64,000 nucleotides of DNA from Serratia sp. M24T3 (GCF_000257645.1 NZ_AJHJ01000001.1:248001-312000), one strand, 5' to 3'; numbered from the stretch's first letter, positions 1-9,705 are shown. Translations and numbers: made by a program. The notes: a model not told the origin generated them from the letters alone.

Positions 1-2
1 TA

Positions 3-1007
3 CTTGAACAAAGTCAGCCAGATGCACCTGCATTGGGTAGCCACTGGCAGATAAGACACGATCCGATTCGCTTTAGACCTCATCCCGGCATGGGATTTCC
101 GGCCAGCGAATTCAAGCCGCTTGAGATATCAGAACAAACACCCATTCCCTCTACTATTCGTACCACTTTTATTGGTTTATACGGCGTGGAATCGCCATTA
201 CCCACTCGCTATATCGATGACATTACCCAGCGCCGAGAAGGGCATGAGGCGGTCAGTGATTTTCTGGATATCTTTAACCACCGCCTCACGACCCAGTATT
301 ACCGCATCTGGCGCAAATACTCTTATCCGGCCACCTTTGAGCCTGGTGGCACCGATAAAACGTCTAAATACCTGCTAAGCCTTTGTGGGCTGGGAATTGA
401 CGGCTGTGCTCAAAATATTGCGACGCCAGTCTCTCGCTTTCTGGCATTGACCAGCCTGATGCGACTGCCTACACGAACCCGCGAAGGGATTATTTCGCTG
501 GTGCAGCTACTGGCTCCCAATACCGAAGCACGTCTGGTGACCCACGATCGCTGGCGCATACCGCTGCGTAATCCGCTGGCAATAAGCGTGAATCATCCAA
601 TCAGCCTGAGTTTACATCCAGTGATGGGAAGCCATGCCATCGATATAAACAGTCAGGTTTTACTGCAATTAAAAACTACTGACCCCGATGACGTCAGGAA
701 ATGGCTGCCCGGCGGGCAAATACATGCAGATTTGATGGCGCTGCTGTCCGTATACCTTGGATCAAGGCTACATGTGCGCTTAGAACTGATGGTTTCGCGA
801 AAACTGCTGCCCGATGCACAAGTTTCCTGCCAGCCACGAGCAACCGGCGTCCTTCTAGGCAGAACTGCGGTGATGCGAGCACTGCGAGCCGATCCATCTA
901 CACAGGCCAGCAATGAACTGCTGATCATTAATCTGGGCCGCTACCAGCGAGTTCAAGAAAATCCACACTCAAGGGAGGTTACAGAACATGGCGATTATCG
1001 CTGGTGA
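3..1007 (+). CDS. tssG: Type VI secretion baseplate protein TssG (5' end cut off)
   Basis: TssG (ImpH/VasB family) is a wedge component of the T6SS baseplate, working with TssE, TssF and TssK in the cytoplasm. The reading frame is open to the left edge of the window with no convincing start. A TTG at position 33 is in frame, but the family normally has more N-terminal sequence, so the true start probably lies outside. The visible part carries family-typical stretches such as the FxxHPGMGFP-like segment near the left end and FLDIFNHRL in the middle. It overlaps the next gene, tssJ, by 20 bases, which indicates an operon. Identification rests on family resemblance and on the tssJ and tssE genes that follow. 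Confidence 0.85.
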   Translation, partial: LEQSQPDAPALGSHWQIRHDPIRFRPHPGMGFPASEFKPLEISEQTPIPSTIRTTFIGLYGVESPLPTRYIDDITQRREGHEAVSDFLDIFNHRLTTQYYRIWRKYSYPATFEPGGTDKTSKYLLSLCGLGIDGCAQNIATPVSRFLALTSLMRLPTRTREGIISLVQLLAPNTEARLVTHDRWRIPLRNPLAISVNHPISLSLHPVMGSHAIDINSQVLLQLKTTDPDDVRKWLPGGQIHADLMALLSVYLGSRLHVRLELMVSRKLLPDAQVSCQPRATGVLLGRTAVMRALRADPSTQASNELLIINLGRYQRVQENPHSREVTEHGDYRW

Positions 1008-1524
1008 AAGTCGTAATTCATTAATAATGCTGATTGCAGCACTGACTCTTTGCGGATGCGGCCTGACGCAAACAGTGAGCGAGGGAACGGTCGCTATGAC
1101 CCGATCTATTTTTTACAAACAAGTGAATAATCTACATTTGGATATCAAAGCGCGCGAAGCGTCAAACAACAATGAAACCGGAGCACCGTTGGCAACCATC
1201 GTGCGTGTCTATCAATTAAGAGATCGTAAAAAGTTTGATGGAGCCGATTACCCATTGTTATTTAGCGAAGATAGTCAGGCGATAAAAAGCGATTTACTGG
1301 CGGAAAAGGATTTTCGCATTCGTCCTGGAACAGCCGTGAGCATTGACGTGCCGCTGGAAAAAGAAGCTCAGTATGTTGCAGTTGCTGCACTGTTTCTGGC
1401 ACCGGACATCAACAACAACACTTGGCGAATAGTGATAAATCGCAACGATCTAGACCCTGACGAGCCTCGCCAAATTGAACTAAATAATCATAGCCTGGCA
1501 CTGCTTCCATTAAAGGATAGGTAA
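988..1524 (+). CDS. tssJ: Type VI secretion outer-membrane lipoprotein TssJ
   Basis: TssJ anchors the T6SS trans-envelope complex (TssJ-TssL-TssM) to the outer membrane and contacts TssM in the periplasm. The 178-residue product has a lipoprotein signal peptide with the lipobox LCGC at residues 21-24, giving Cys24 as the likely acylated residue, followed by the beta-sandwich typical of the family. The start is supported by a strong ribosome binding site (GGGAGG) nine bases upstream, inside the end of tssG. The tssE start codon follows the tssJ stop directly. TssJ adjoining tssG and tssE suggests that the genes for the remaining core parts lie to the left of the window. Confidence 0.85.
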   Translation: MAIIAGESRNSLIMLIAALTLCGCGLTQTVSEGTVAMTRSIFYKQVNNLHLDIKAREASNNNETGAPLATIVRVYQLRDRKKFDGADYPLLFSEDSQAIKSDLLAEKDFRIRPGTAVSIDVPLEKEAQYVAVAALFLAPDINNNTWRIVINRNDLDPDEPRQIELNNHSLALLPLKDR

Positions 1525-1950
1525 ATGCTGCGGCCCTCTCTCTATGAAATACTGTTCGGTAATTTTACTGGCGGACTCGAGCTTCATCAGGTCAGCGACG
1601 AGAATCAGGTCATCCTGTCTGTGCTGGACAACATGCAGCGCGTGCTTAACTGTCGCGCTGGAACGTTGAGTCATCTACCTGATTATGGCCTGCCCGACAT
1701 GAGCAAAATTCTACAGGGGATGCCCGGCTCCGCACATTCACTGCTGGCAGTATTGTCCAGCACACTGCTGAAATATGAACCGCGCCTGAACAGCCTGAAT
1801 GTTGTACTGCTGCCGCAGTCCGCGCAGGGTTTTTTAGAATACGGCATTGATGCCGAACTCAAGGATTTTGGCCTGGTCAGGTTCGGCACCACTTTTATGC
1901 CGGAAGGCCGCGTACTTCTCCGGCATCTCAAAAAACAGCATTACGCCTAA
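1525..1950 (+). CDS. tssE: Type VI secretion baseplate protein TssE (gp25-like)
   Basis: TssE is the homologue of phage T4 gp25, the baseplate protein that nucleates assembly of the contractile sheath. The 141-residue product has the expected length and the gp25/GPW-type core: SLYEILFG at the N-terminus, a central LPDYGLPD segment, and a C-terminal beta-rich part. The ATG follows the tssJ stop codon without a gap, so translation is probably coupled. The gene is co-oriented with tssG, tssJ and vasL. Confidence 0.85.
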   Translation: MLRPSLYEILFGNFTGGLELHQVSDENQVILSVLDNMQRVLNCRAGTLSHLPDYGLPDMSKILQGMPGSAHSLLAVLSSTLLKYEPRLNSLNVVLLPQSAQGFLEYGIDAELKDFGLVRFGTTFMPEGRVLLRHLKKQHYA

Positions 1951-1965
1951 ATCCAGGGATTCTAC

Positions 1966-3309
1966 ATGTCTAATAACCGCCAGTTACGCAGCGGGGGAGA
2001 CCCGCGCGCGCTTGCTGATTACGCCGCCTTGCACCAAGAGTTGAGCAAGTTGACACACCCGGCGCGCCCCGACGTTAACTGGAAAAAAATCGAACGACTA
2101 AGTCTCAACCTTTTCCAGCAAAACGGGATCGAACTGCAAACCGCTTCCTGGTTTACCCAGGCTCGAATGCATCTGACAGGTTTATCAGGGCTGTGTGAGG
2201 GACTTGGGATTATAGAAGCGTTGCTCTCGCGACAGTGGGCTGGACTGTGGCCATTGGCCGTGCATGCACGCGTGGAAATTCTGAGTAGTCTTAGCCAGCG
2301 CCTACAGCAGCGATTTCGAAGTATTCGACTGGAATATCACGATTTGCCGCAGGTTTATCAGGCAGAAAAACTGCTTAATTCGCTGTGCGACATTCTGCAA
2401 CGCCTTGAACTGAAAAACGTCAGTCAGCTCGGTGAAGTGAGTGCCTATCTTCACAACGCGGCAATGCGGCTGGAGAATAATCACGCTAACCCCGCAGTCC
2501 CGGCAGTGCTGCAAGCCGTTGCGAAGAAAGGAGAGGTAGAAGACCGCGGCCAACCGTGGATATATATGCCTCAGACCGCTACCGAAGCACCTGTCATTAT
2601 TATCTCTCCTGAACCTACGGCTAAACCTCTACTTCAGTGGTGGGGATTTGTTGCGGGCATAATATTTACAGTGACGTTTTTCGGTGCGATTACTGCGGGG
2701 GCCAAGGTATTTTTTCATTCATCGGCAGAAGAGCAGATATTGGCCACTCTACAGGCATTGCCAGACCTATTAAACCCGCAATCCCTTGAAAGTATGAGGA
2801 TCAATAATGTCGGGATGCTCAAAAAGCAAGGCCCTGAATTGATCGCCGTTACCAGGAAACACATCAATTATCTTGCCGACCTGTCACCCCTGTGGCCGCA
2901 AGACAGAGCGAATAAACTGGTGCATCAGGTGAAAGTCCTATGGCCGGAAGATCCTGAGGCTCTATCGCTAATCAAGGATTGGACTCAACAACTGAAGGCC
3001 AATGCCATGCCCACTGAAAGTCTTCCAGGCTGGCATTCTGCCAATCTACAACTGCAAAAGTTGGCGGATAAACTTAACGGGCTAGACGAGAAACGCGGGC
3101 ATTACATGACCGTTTCGCAGCTCAAAACGTCTGTATTTGCCATCCAGCAGGCATTGAACCGTGCAATCCCGGTCGAAGAGTCGTTACGTAAACTTGACGA
3201 GGACAAGCAGGCAAACAGGGAGATAACCCCGCAAAGGTTAGCGCAGTTGGATAACCAGTTCAGGCAGTTGCTGAACCGCTATGGATTGATGGTTGCTGAC
3301 TTTCTCTGA
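1966..3309 (+). CDS. vasL: T6SS-associated VasL/ImpA-type protein
   Basis: This 447-residue protein has an ImpA/TssA-like N-terminal domain (about residues 10-130), a linker, one transmembrane helix near residues 223-245 (the WWGFVAGIIF region) and a helical C-terminal part. That layout is seen in VasL-type proteins found in T6SS clusters of enterobacteria and Vibrio. TssA-like proteins help organise the baseplate and sheath. The membrane segment distinguishes this one from soluble TssA, and its precise role is not established. It starts 15 bases after tssE with an AGGGATT ribosome binding site and is the last gene of the cluster on this side. No T6SS gene follows it before leuX. Confidence 0.75.
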   Translation: MSNNRQLRSGGDPRALADYAALHQELSKLTHPARPDVNWKKIERLSLNLFQQNGIELQTASWFTQARMHLTGLSGLCEGLGIIEALLSRQWAGLWPLAVHARVEILSSLSQRLQQRFRSIRLEYHDLPQVYQAEKLLNSLCDILQRLELKNVSQLGEVSAYLHNAAMRLENNHANPAVPAVLQAVAKKGEVEDRGQPWIYMPQTATEAPVIIISPEPTAKPLLQWWGFVAGIIFTVTFFGAITAGAKVFFHSSAEEQILATLQALPDLLNPQSLESMRINNVGMLKKQGPELIAVTRKHINYLADLSPLWPQDRANKLVHQVKVLWPEDPEALSLIKDWTQQLKANAMPTESLPGWHSANLQLQKLADKLNGLDEKRGHYMTVSQLKTSVFAIQQALNRAIPVEESLRKLDEDKQANREITPQRLAQLDNQFRQLLNRYGLMVADFL

Positions 3310-3445
3310 ATCGTGTCTATATCTTTACTATATTTCAGTGAGTTGTTGAACGCGAGGTACTAACGATGAGCCCTTCTCGTGAAGAAGTGATAGGTTTTTA
3401 GAAGATTTTGTCAGGCAATCATCTCATTGAACCCAAATTTTCTCC

Positions 3446-3472
3446 AAAAAAAAAGCCACCCGTAGGTGACTT
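3446..3472 (-). terminator. Rho-independent terminator of leuX
   Basis: On the minus strand a stem of AGTCACC pairing with GGTGGCT is followed by nine T residues. It lies about 20 bases past the 3' end of leuX. Confidence 0.75.
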
Positions 3473-3490
3473 GATTCTCATACTTACTAA

Positions 3491-3575
3491 TGGTGCCGAA
3501 GGCCGGAATCGAACCGGCACGCCTTGCGGCGGTTGATTTTGAATCAACTGCGTCTACCGATTTCGCCACTTCGGC
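3491..3575 (-). tRNA. leuX: tRNA-Leu (anticodon CAA)
   Basis: The minus strand folds as a class II tRNA of 85 bases including an encoded CCA end. The acceptor stem is GCCGAAG/CTTCGGC, the D arm contains GGTAGACGC, the anticodon loop is TTCAAAA with anticodon CAA, a long variable arm (CCGCCGCAAGGCG) is present, and the T arm contains GGTTCGAATCC. It closely matches E. coli leuX, which reads UUG. leuX is a well-known integration site for genomic islands. Here it separates the T6SS cluster from ampH. A forward reading frame across it is an artefact. Confidence 0.97.
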
Positions 3576-3604
3576 ACTGCAAGTAGTATGCGGAAAACGG
3601 GTGC

Positions 3605-3632
3605 ATTATACCTTTCCAACACACCTACGCAA
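3605..3632 (-). promoter_or_regulatory. leuX promoter
   Basis: On the minus strand TATAAT (3605-3610) lies 16 bases downstream of TTGCGT (3627-3632), about 30 bases before the tRNA 5' end. This is a good sigma-70 promoter in the right place for leuX. Confidence 0.7.
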
Positions 3633-3983
3633 TAGTAATCCATGCATTCTGATGCTAAGTGCTGAAAAAACCGGCATTAATCCACCGACCGTTTGATATT
3701 TCGACAAATATCATCTTCATTCTACTGACTTTTGCCCCCTGACTCGCCCCAAGGAATCACAGCGTTTGCAGCATCGGTGTGCGCGAAGCAAATTCCGCAA
3801 CGGCTTAACCTATCAAGCCTAATGAAAGATGCGGTCAAAGCAGGATGAATGGGTTTTAAGATCATCCCGAAATCCTAACACCCCATTAATACTGTAAATT
3901 TTTCCTACATGCGGCGAATTCCTCATGCGGTTCTGCGCTTATCACATTAAGATAAATTCATTCTTCCCTTTCACCATTTAAGA
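3633..3983. other. leuX-ampH intergenic region
   Basis: No gene is recognisable between leuX and ampH. The stretch must hold the ampH promoter. I see no repeat of the leuX 3' end that would mark an island boundary, and no insertion-sequence remnants. Confidence 0.5.
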
Positions 3984-5132
3984 ATGGATACGCGTTCGTT
4001 GAAAAAATTCACCCTTTCGCTGTTAGCTATGGCCTTTGCCAGCATGCCAATGCTGAGTCAGGCTCAGACCCAACGTCTGGCTTCTCAGGTGGTCGATGAC
4101 CACGCAGAACATATTTTCTTTAACAGCGGCGCTATGGGCATGGCCCTGGTGGTCGTCGATAACAAGCAACAGGTCTTTCGCAGCTTTGGTGAAACAAAGG
4201 CGGGATCGGGTATTCGGCCCCGTGAAAACTCGCTGATCCGTATTGCCTCTCTCAGCAAGCTGATGACCAGTGAAGTATTGGTCAAAATGGCAGAACAGGG
4301 CACGGTGAAGATCACCGATCCGCTGCACAAATACGCCCCTGCCGGCGCGTTTGTGCCTTATTACAGCGCGACCATGCCTATCACTTTGCTGAGTTTGGCC
4401 ACCCATACCAGCGGCCTACCGCGCGAGCAGCCGGGTGGTGCACCGCATCGCCCAGTGTTCACCTGGCCGAATCGCGTTGAACGCTGGAACTGGTTGCAGT
4501 CCGCCAAGCTGAAAGTCCCGCCGGGTGCAGAAGCTTCCTACTCGAATCTGGGCTTTGACCTGCTGTCGGATGCATTGTCCGATGCGGCTCACAAACCTTA
4601 CACTCAGCTGTTCCGCGAGCTGATCACCCAACCGAATGGCATGGTTGACACTACCTATACACCCACTCCAGCCCAGTGCTCGCGTCTGATGGAGGGCATG
4701 CATCCAAGCCCTTGCGTGAATACTACGGCAGCAACGGGCAGCGGCGGAGTCTATTCGACCCCGGCCGATATGGGCCGCTGGATGGAGCAGTTTATGCCAT
4801 TGGCCAACGGCAAGCAGAGTGCGACCGCGGCGCTGGCTCAGAAGATGTATTATCGCCGTACCGATCTGGCGGCGTTGAAGGGCATGGACGTGCCTGGTCC
4901 GGCCTATGAATTAGGCATGGCGTGGATAACTATGGCACCGTCGCCGCTTTGGCCACGTATTATTGAGAAGACTGGCGGCGGCGGCGGCTTTATCACTTAC
5001 ATGGCCATGGTGCCGCAGCGTGGTGTGGCCGTGTTTGTCGTGGTGACCCGTTCTCAGTTAACCAAGTTTAAAAACATGAGCGATGGCGTGAACGATCTGG
5101 TCGCCTCTCTGGTTCGCAACAACGAAATATAA
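3984..5132 (+). CDS. ampH: D-alanyl-D-alanine carboxypeptidase/endopeptidase AmpH
   Basis: AmpH is a class C low-molecular-weight penicillin-binding protein that trims and cross-cleaves peptidoglycan and aids recycling in the periplasm. The 382-residue product is close to the E. coli length of 385. It has a signal peptide ending near residue 27 (LSQA) and all three active-site motifs of the serine beta-lactamase fold: SLSK near residue 89, YSN near 186 and KTG near 329, the last followed by a glycine run. The gene is monocistronic and converges on lptG across a bidirectional terminator. AmpC is the main alternative, but the overall sequence matches AmpH. Confidence 0.9.
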   Translation: MDTRSLKKFTLSLLAMAFASMPMLSQAQTQRLASQVVDDHAEHIFFNSGAMGMALVVVDNKQQVFRSFGETKAGSGIRPRENSLIRIASLSKLMTSEVLVKMAEQGTVKITDPLHKYAPAGAFVPYYSATMPITLLSLATHTSGLPREQPGGAPHRPVFTWPNRVERWNWLQSAKLKVPPGAEASYSNLGFDLLSDALSDAAHKPYTQLFRELITQPNGMVDTTYTPTPAQCSRLMEGMHPSPCVNTTAATGSGGVYSTPADMGRWMEQFMPLANGKQSATAALAQKMYYRRTDLAALKGMDVPGPAYELGMAWITMAPSPLWPRIIEKTGGGGGFITYMAMVPQRGVAVFVVVTRSQLTKFKNMSDGVNDLVASLVRNNEI

Positions 5133-5158
5133 CTTCAGTTGTTCAGGCGTTATATAGC

Positions 5159-5187
5159 AAAAAAGCAGCTCAACCGAGCTGCTTTTT
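5159..5187. terminator. Bidirectional terminator between ampH and lptG
   Basis: AGCAGCTC and GAGCTGCT form a perfect stem around AACC, with an A run on the left and a T run on the right, so it can terminate both converging genes. Confidence 0.85.
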
Positions 5188-5207
5188 AATAGCCATCATC
5201 AACTAAA

Positions 5208-6278
5208 CTAATTACGTTTTAACAGCAGATAGGTACTAATCACAAAGAACAGGCCGCTTGGCAATACAGCACCGAGTAATGGCGGGATATTGTAGACCAA
5301 ACTGAGCGGACCAAAAATCTGATCAAGTACATAGAACAGGAACCCAAAGCAGATACCGGTCAGCACACGAACCCCCATCGGCACGCTACGCAGCGGTCCG
5401 AAGATGAATGACAGCGCCATAAGCATCATTACCGCCACGGACAATGGCGCAAAGATTTTACGCCACATATTCAGCTGATAACGTTTGGCTTCCTGCCCGG
5501 TTTGTTTGAGGTACTTAACGTAGTTATACAGGCCGCTGATCGACAGGGAATCCGGATCTAACGCTACCACGCCTAGCTTGTCGGGCGTCAGGTTTGTCTT
5601 CCATACGCCGTTTAGCGTCTGCGAACCGGTTATACGGGTTGGACTTCCCAGCACGGATTCATCAACCTGAGAAAGCTGCCAGCTGCCGTTCTCATACTGC
5701 GCCGAGGTCGCGTAGCGCACTGACAGCAGTTTATGATTATCATCAAAGTGATAGATGTTAACGCCGCTGATTTGGTTATCACCGACCACGTGTTCGATAA
5801 AGATAAAATCGGGGCCATCTTTCGCCCACAGACCGTTTTGCGTTGATACCAGCGAACCGCCGAACAGCTGCTGCGCACGGTAGTTACGCGCCATTTGGTC
5901 GCCCACTGGTGATACCCATTCGCCGATCGCCATAGTCAGCAATACCAATGGGATAGCCGTTTTCATGACCGCAGACGCCACCTGCATACGGGTAAAACCG
6001 GAAGCCTGCATAACCACCAGCTCACTGCGAGTTGCCAGCGCGCCCAGTCCCAGCAGAGCCCCAAGCAGCGCAGCCATCGGGAAAAACACTTCAATATCGG
6101 TCGGCACGCTGAGAATGGTAAAAATTCCGGCGTCCAATGCAGAATAACTCCCCTGCCCGACTTTACGCAGCTGGTCGACGAACTTGATAATCCCGGAAAG
6201 GGAAACCAGCATGAACAGCGTCATCATGATGGTATTAAAAATCGTTCGACCGATATAACGATCTAATACGCCAAACAT
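5208..6278 (-). CDS. lptG: LPS export permease LptG
   Basis: LptG pairs with LptF as the membrane part of the LptB2FG ABC transporter, which extracts lipopolysaccharide from the inner membrane and passes it to LptC. I use the internal start MFGVLDRYIG (356 residues; E. coli has 360) because a longer frame would run into lptF. The ATG shares one base with the lptF stop codon (TGATG), a typical coupled arrangement. Three N-terminal and three C-terminal membrane segments flank a periplasmic beta-jellyroll domain, as in the family. Confidence 0.93.
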   Translation of the reverse strand: MFGVLDRYIGRTIFNTIMMTLFMLVSLSGIIKFVDQLRKVGQGSYSALDAGIFTILSVPTDIEVFFPMAALLGALLGLGALATRSELVVMQASGFTRMQVASAVMKTAIPLVLLTMAIGEWVSPVGDQMARNYRAQQLFGGSLVSTQNGLWAKDGPDFIFIEHVVGDNQISGVNIYHFDDNHKLLSVRYATSAQYENGSWQLSQVDESVLGSPTRITGSQTLNGVWKTNLTPDKLGVVALDPDSLSISGLYNYVKYLKQTGQEAKRYQLNMWRKIFAPLSVAVMMLMALSFIFGPLRSVPMGVRVLTGICFGFLFYVLDQIFGPLSLVYNIPPLLGAVLPSGLFFVISTYLLLKRN

Positions 6279-7372
6279 CAGGCCGCTCCTCTTAAACGTG
6301 CACGTAGTCTGCGCAGGGGAAGCGTATCCCACATATTGAGTATCACCGCCAGGGCGAAATAAACCAGATTGGTTGCCCACATCCAGAACATCGGATCAAG
6401 TTTACCTTTCTCACCGTTCGATCTCAGCGAGCTCTGTAACAGGAAGAAAACCAGGTAAAGGAAGATCGCAGGAAGCATGCTCAGTACACGCCCCTGTCGA
6501 GGATTGACCACCGAAAGCGGTACTACCATCAGCGCCATCAAGAACACGGAAACTACCAGCGTAATACGCCAGTTCAATTCCGCGCTAGCCTCTTTGGCTT
6601 TGGAATTCCACAGTGACGTCATGCTCATTTGCTCAACGTCGCTGGCATCAAGCTCAACCGCACGATGGCCAATAACCGCCAGATAATCGGTAAAATCGGT
6701 AATGCGGAAGTCACGTAGCAATGCGGTACCTTCGTAGCGAGTACCGGTATCCAGAGTAACCTGCTGGGAACCATCCGGGCGTTGATCCATATGGCCTTTC
6801 TCGGCTACTACCACGGATGGACGCTGATTGCCGTTAGGCCTGAGCTGCGCCAGGAAAACGTTATGGAATTCTTTGCCGCGCACGTTACCGACAAACAGCA
6901 CTGAACCGCCATCCTGTGAAGGAGTAAATTGTCCCGCGACCATAGCCGCCATACCGGGATTTGCCTTGGCATCTGCCATGACCTGATCCTGATGCTTGGA
7001 GGACCAGGGACCGACCCAAAAAGCATTGATACCGGCGAAAACAGAGGTAAACAGCGCCAGAGACATGGCAGCAACGATTAATGACCTTTTTCCTAGGCCA
7101 CAAGCGTGCATAACGGTGATTTCGCTGTCAGTATAGAGTTTACCCAGGGTCATCAACAGCCCCAGGAAAAGACTTAACGGCAGGATGAGTTGAGCCATAT
7201 CAGGAATGCCTAAACCAAGCAGCTGAATGACTAAATTTGTTGGGATATCGCCATCGACTGCCGCGCCCAGTATCCTGACTAGCTTCTGACAGAAGAAGAT
7301 TAGTAACAGAATAAACAGGATCGCAAATTGGCTCTTGAAGGTTTCCCTAACCAGATATCTAATGATGATCAC
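6278..7372 (-). CDS. lptF: LPS export permease LptF
   Basis: LptF is the partner of LptG in the LptB2FG lipopolysaccharide extractor. The 364-residue protein (E. coli 366) has the usual N-terminal membrane helices, the LPLSLFLGLL region, a periplasmic domain and three C-terminal helices ending LRRLRARLRG. It is the first gene of the lptFG pair and is transcribed divergently from pepA, the arrangement conserved in enterobacteria. The 278-base gap to pepA holds both promoters. Confidence 0.93.
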   Translation of the reverse strand: MIIIRYLVRETFKSQFAILFILLLIFFCQKLVRILGAAVDGDIPTNLVIQLLGLGIPDMAQLILPLSLFLGLLMTLGKLYTDSEITVMHACGLGKRSLIVAAMSLALFTSVFAGINAFWVGPWSSKHQDQVMADAKANPGMAAMVAGQFTPSQDGGSVLFVGNVRGKEFHNVFLAQLRPNGNQRPSVVVAEKGHMDQRPDGSQQVTLDTGTRYEGTALLRDFRITDFTDYLAVIGHRAVELDASDVEQMSMTSLWNSKAKEASAELNWRITLVVSVFLMALMVVPLSVVNPRQGRVLSMLPAIFLYLVFFLLQSSLRSNGEKGKLDPMFWMWATNLVYFALAVILNMWDTLPLRRLRARLRGAA

Positions 7373-7650
7373 GCTGAATACGCCTGTGAAAACTTGTCTT
7401 TTTGCAGGAAAATCGATAGTTTCATCGCTAATCCGTCATTTTTTCTCATCATATGGCAACCTTCACAGCTAAAATAGTATTACAACACCGTAAATTTGGG
7501 TGACCTATAGGAAGATGCTTATAGCCGCCAAAAATAAATTTCTATGCCGTATAGGTTAACACAGGTCATTACATCAATGACGGGAGAGTGTAACGGACGC
7601 CCCATTCTATCCGTACCCCCCGCCTTTGTCTTTAAGATTCAGGAGAGTGC

Positions 7651-9162
7651 ATGGAGTTCAGTGTAAAAAGCGGTAGCCCGGAAAAACAGCGCAGTGCCTG
7701 TATTGTAGTCGGCGTATTTGAACCTCGCCGCCTATCCCCTATGGCTGAACAGCTCGACAAGATCAGCAATGGATATATCAGCGCCCTGCTCCGCCGCGGT
7801 GAACTGGAAGGAAAAGTAGGGCAAACCCTGTTCCTGCACCATGTTCCAAACATTCTGTCCGAGCGCATCCTTTTGGTAGGCTGCGGGAAAGAACGCGAAC
7901 TCGACGAGCGCCAATACAAGCAAGTCATCCAGAAAACGATTAACGCCCTGAACGAAACCGGTTCGATGGAAGCGGTTTGCTTCCTCACCGAACTTCACGT
8001 CAAGGGACGTAATACTTATTGGAAAGTGCGTCAGGCCGTAGAGACCTCGAAAGAGTCACTTTATACCTTCGACCAGCTGAAAACGAATAAGGTCGAGCCA
8101 CGTCGCCCGTTACGTAAAATGGTATTTAACGTGCCGACGCGTCGCGAGCTAAATAGCGGTGACCGCGCGATAGCTCACGGCCTGGCGATTTCTTACGGGG
8201 TGAAGGCCGCGAAAGATCTTGGCAATATGCCGCCAAATATCTGTAACGCAGCCTATCTTGCCTCGCAGGCTCGCCAGCTTGCCGATGCTTTTAGCAGCAA
8301 CATCACGACTCGCGTCATCGGCGAACAGCAGATGAAAGAGCTGGGAATGAATGCCTATCTGGCAGTGGGTCAGGGTTCGCAAAACGAATCACTGATGTCA
8401 GTGATGGAATATAAAGGTAATCCAAATGCCGACGCCAAGCCGATTGTGTTGGTTGGCAAGGGCCTGACCTTTGATTCCGGCGGTATCTCCATCAAGCCAG
8501 CCGCCGACATGGACGAAATGAAGTACGACATGTGTGGCGCGGCAACGGTTTACGGCGTCATGCGTGTCGTGGCCGAGTTGAAGTTGCCACTTAACGTGGT
8601 CGGCGTTCTGGCCGGTTGTGAAAACATGCCGGGCAGTCGCGCGTTCCGTCCGGGCGACATTCTGACGACGATGTCCGGCAAAACCGTTGAAGTGCTCAAC
8701 ACCGATGCCGAAGGCCGTCTGGTATTGTGCGATGCGCTGACCTACGTCGAGCGTTTCGATCCGGAACTGGTTATTGATGTCGCCACCCTGACGGGTGCCT
8801 GCGTGATTGCGCTGGGTCACCACATCACCGGTTTGTTGTCGAACCACAATCCGCTGGCGCATGAGCTGATCACCGCTTCTGAACAGGCCGGTGACCGCGC
8901 ATGGCGTCTGCCGATGGGCGACGAGTACGACGAGCAGTTGCAATCGAATTTTGCCGATATGGCAAACATCGGTGGCCGTCCGGGTGGTGCTATCACTGCT
9001 GGCGTATTCCTGTCACACTTTGCCGAGAAATATAACTGGGCGCATCTGGACATCGCCGGTACCGCATGGCGTTCAGGAAAAAACAAAGGTGCAACGGGTC
9101 GTCCCGTTTCGCTGTTGTCGCAATTCCTGTTGAACCGTGCTGGTCTCAACGGCGACGATTAA
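7651..9162 (+). CDS. pepA: Leucyl aminopeptidase PepA
   Basis: PepA is a hexameric dizinc aminopeptidase of the cytoplasm. It is also a DNA-binding protein that acts with XerCD at cer-type sites and in carAB control. The 503-residue product has the E. coli length. The M17 family signature NTDAEGRL is at residues 350-357, and the metal and catalytic Lys region ([10 protein letters not shown]) is near residue 270. The start has an AGGAGAG ribosome binding site seven bases upstream. holC follows 66 bases later in the same direction. Confidence 0.95.
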   Translation: MEFSVKSGSPEKQRSACIVVGVFEPRRLSPMAEQLDKISNGYISALLRRGELEGKVGQTLFLHHVPNILSERILLVGCGKERELDERQYKQVIQKTINALNETGSMEAVCFLTELHVKGRNTYWKVRQAVETSKESLYTFDQLKTNKVEPRRPLRKMVFNVPTRRELNSGDRAIAHGLAISYGVKAAKDLGNMPPNICNAAYLASQARQLADAFSSNITTRVIGEQQMKELGMNAYLAVGQGSQNESLMSVMEYKGNPNADAKPIVLVGKGLTFDSGGISIKPAADMDEMKYDMCGAATVYGVMRVVAELKLPLNVVGVLAGCENMPGSRAFRPGDILTTMSGKTVEVLNTDAEGRLVLCDALTYVERFDPELVIDVATLTGACVIALGHHITGLLSNHNPLAHELITASEQAGDRAWRLPMGDEYDEQLQSNFADMANIGGRPGGAITAGVFLSHFAEKYNWAHLDIAGTAWRSGKNKGATGRPVSLLSQFLLNRAGLNGDD

Positions 9163-9180
9163 TCGCCAATTGATGTAAAC

Positions 9181-9213
9181 GCCTCCCTCGCGCATTGCGT
9201 CGCGGGGGATGGC
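9181..9213 (+). other. Stem-loop between pepA and holC
   Basis: CCCTCGCG (9185-9192) pairs with CGCGGGGG (9201-9208) around an eight-base loop, with a further GCC/GGC pairing outside. There is no T run, so it is more likely an mRNA-stability or partial-attenuation hairpin than a terminator. Confidence 0.5.
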
Positions 9214-9228
9214 GTCAGGAAGACACTC

Positions 9229-9696
9229 ATGAAACAGGCTACATTTTTTCTACTTAACTCACCCGACGTCGACGGCGAGCTGAGCGGCCATGAAGATCTG
9301 GCTTGCCAGATTGCTGCCCGGCGTTATCGCGCAGGTCAGCGCGTGCTGATCGCCTGTGAAGACCAAAAGCAGGCCGAACGTCTTGATGAAGCGCTGTGGA
9401 AACGTGATGCCGAGCAGTTTGTGCCGCATAATCTGGCAGGAGAAGGCCCGAGATTCGGAGCCCCCGTCGAGCTATGCTGGCCCGGAAAACGCGGAAATGC
9501 GCCGCGAGATTTGCTGATCAGCCTGCTTGGGCAATTTGCAGATTTTGCCACCGCTTTCCATGAAGTGGTAGACTTCGTTCCTTACGAAGATTCTTTAAAG
9601 CAGCTGGCGCGCGAACGCTACAAAGCCTATCGCAGCGTCGGCTTCAATTTGACCACGGCGACACCGCCGGACGTCAATACAACGACTACAGACTAA
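9229..9696 (+). CDS. holC: DNA polymerase III chi subunit HolC
   Basis: HolC (chi) links the clamp loader, through HolD (psi), to single-stranded DNA-binding protein at the replication fork. The 155-residue product is slightly longer than E. coli chi (147), with extra residues at the C-terminus rich in Thr and Asp. It starts MKQATFFLL and shows the family segments ACEDQKQAERLDEALW and FVPHNLAGEG. Its place between pepA and valS is conserved, and valS begins nine bases after its stop. Confidence 0.92.
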   Translation: MKQATFFLLNSPDVDGELSGHEDLACQIAARRYRAGQRVLIACEDQKQAERLDEALWKRDAEQFVPHNLAGEGPRFGAPVELCWPGKRGNAPRDLLISLLGQFADFATAFHEVVDFVPYEDSLKQLARERYKAYRSVGFNLTTATPPDVNTTTTD

Positions 9697-9705
9697 CGAA
9701 GCGAA

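Noticed and set aside
3310-3490. Island attachment-site duplicate near leuX
   Set aside because: I looked for a second copy of the leuX 3' end in the nearby sequence on both sides and saw none.
3490-3696. Forward 68-codon frame across leuX
   Set aside because: It translates the antisense of a tRNA gene (the familiar false peptide with GIEPA), has no ribosome binding site and matches no family.
6278-6380. Longer lptG start at 6380
   Set aside because: The extra 34 codons overlap the end of lptF and do not look like a membrane-protein N-terminus; the internal ATG aligns with E. coli LptG.
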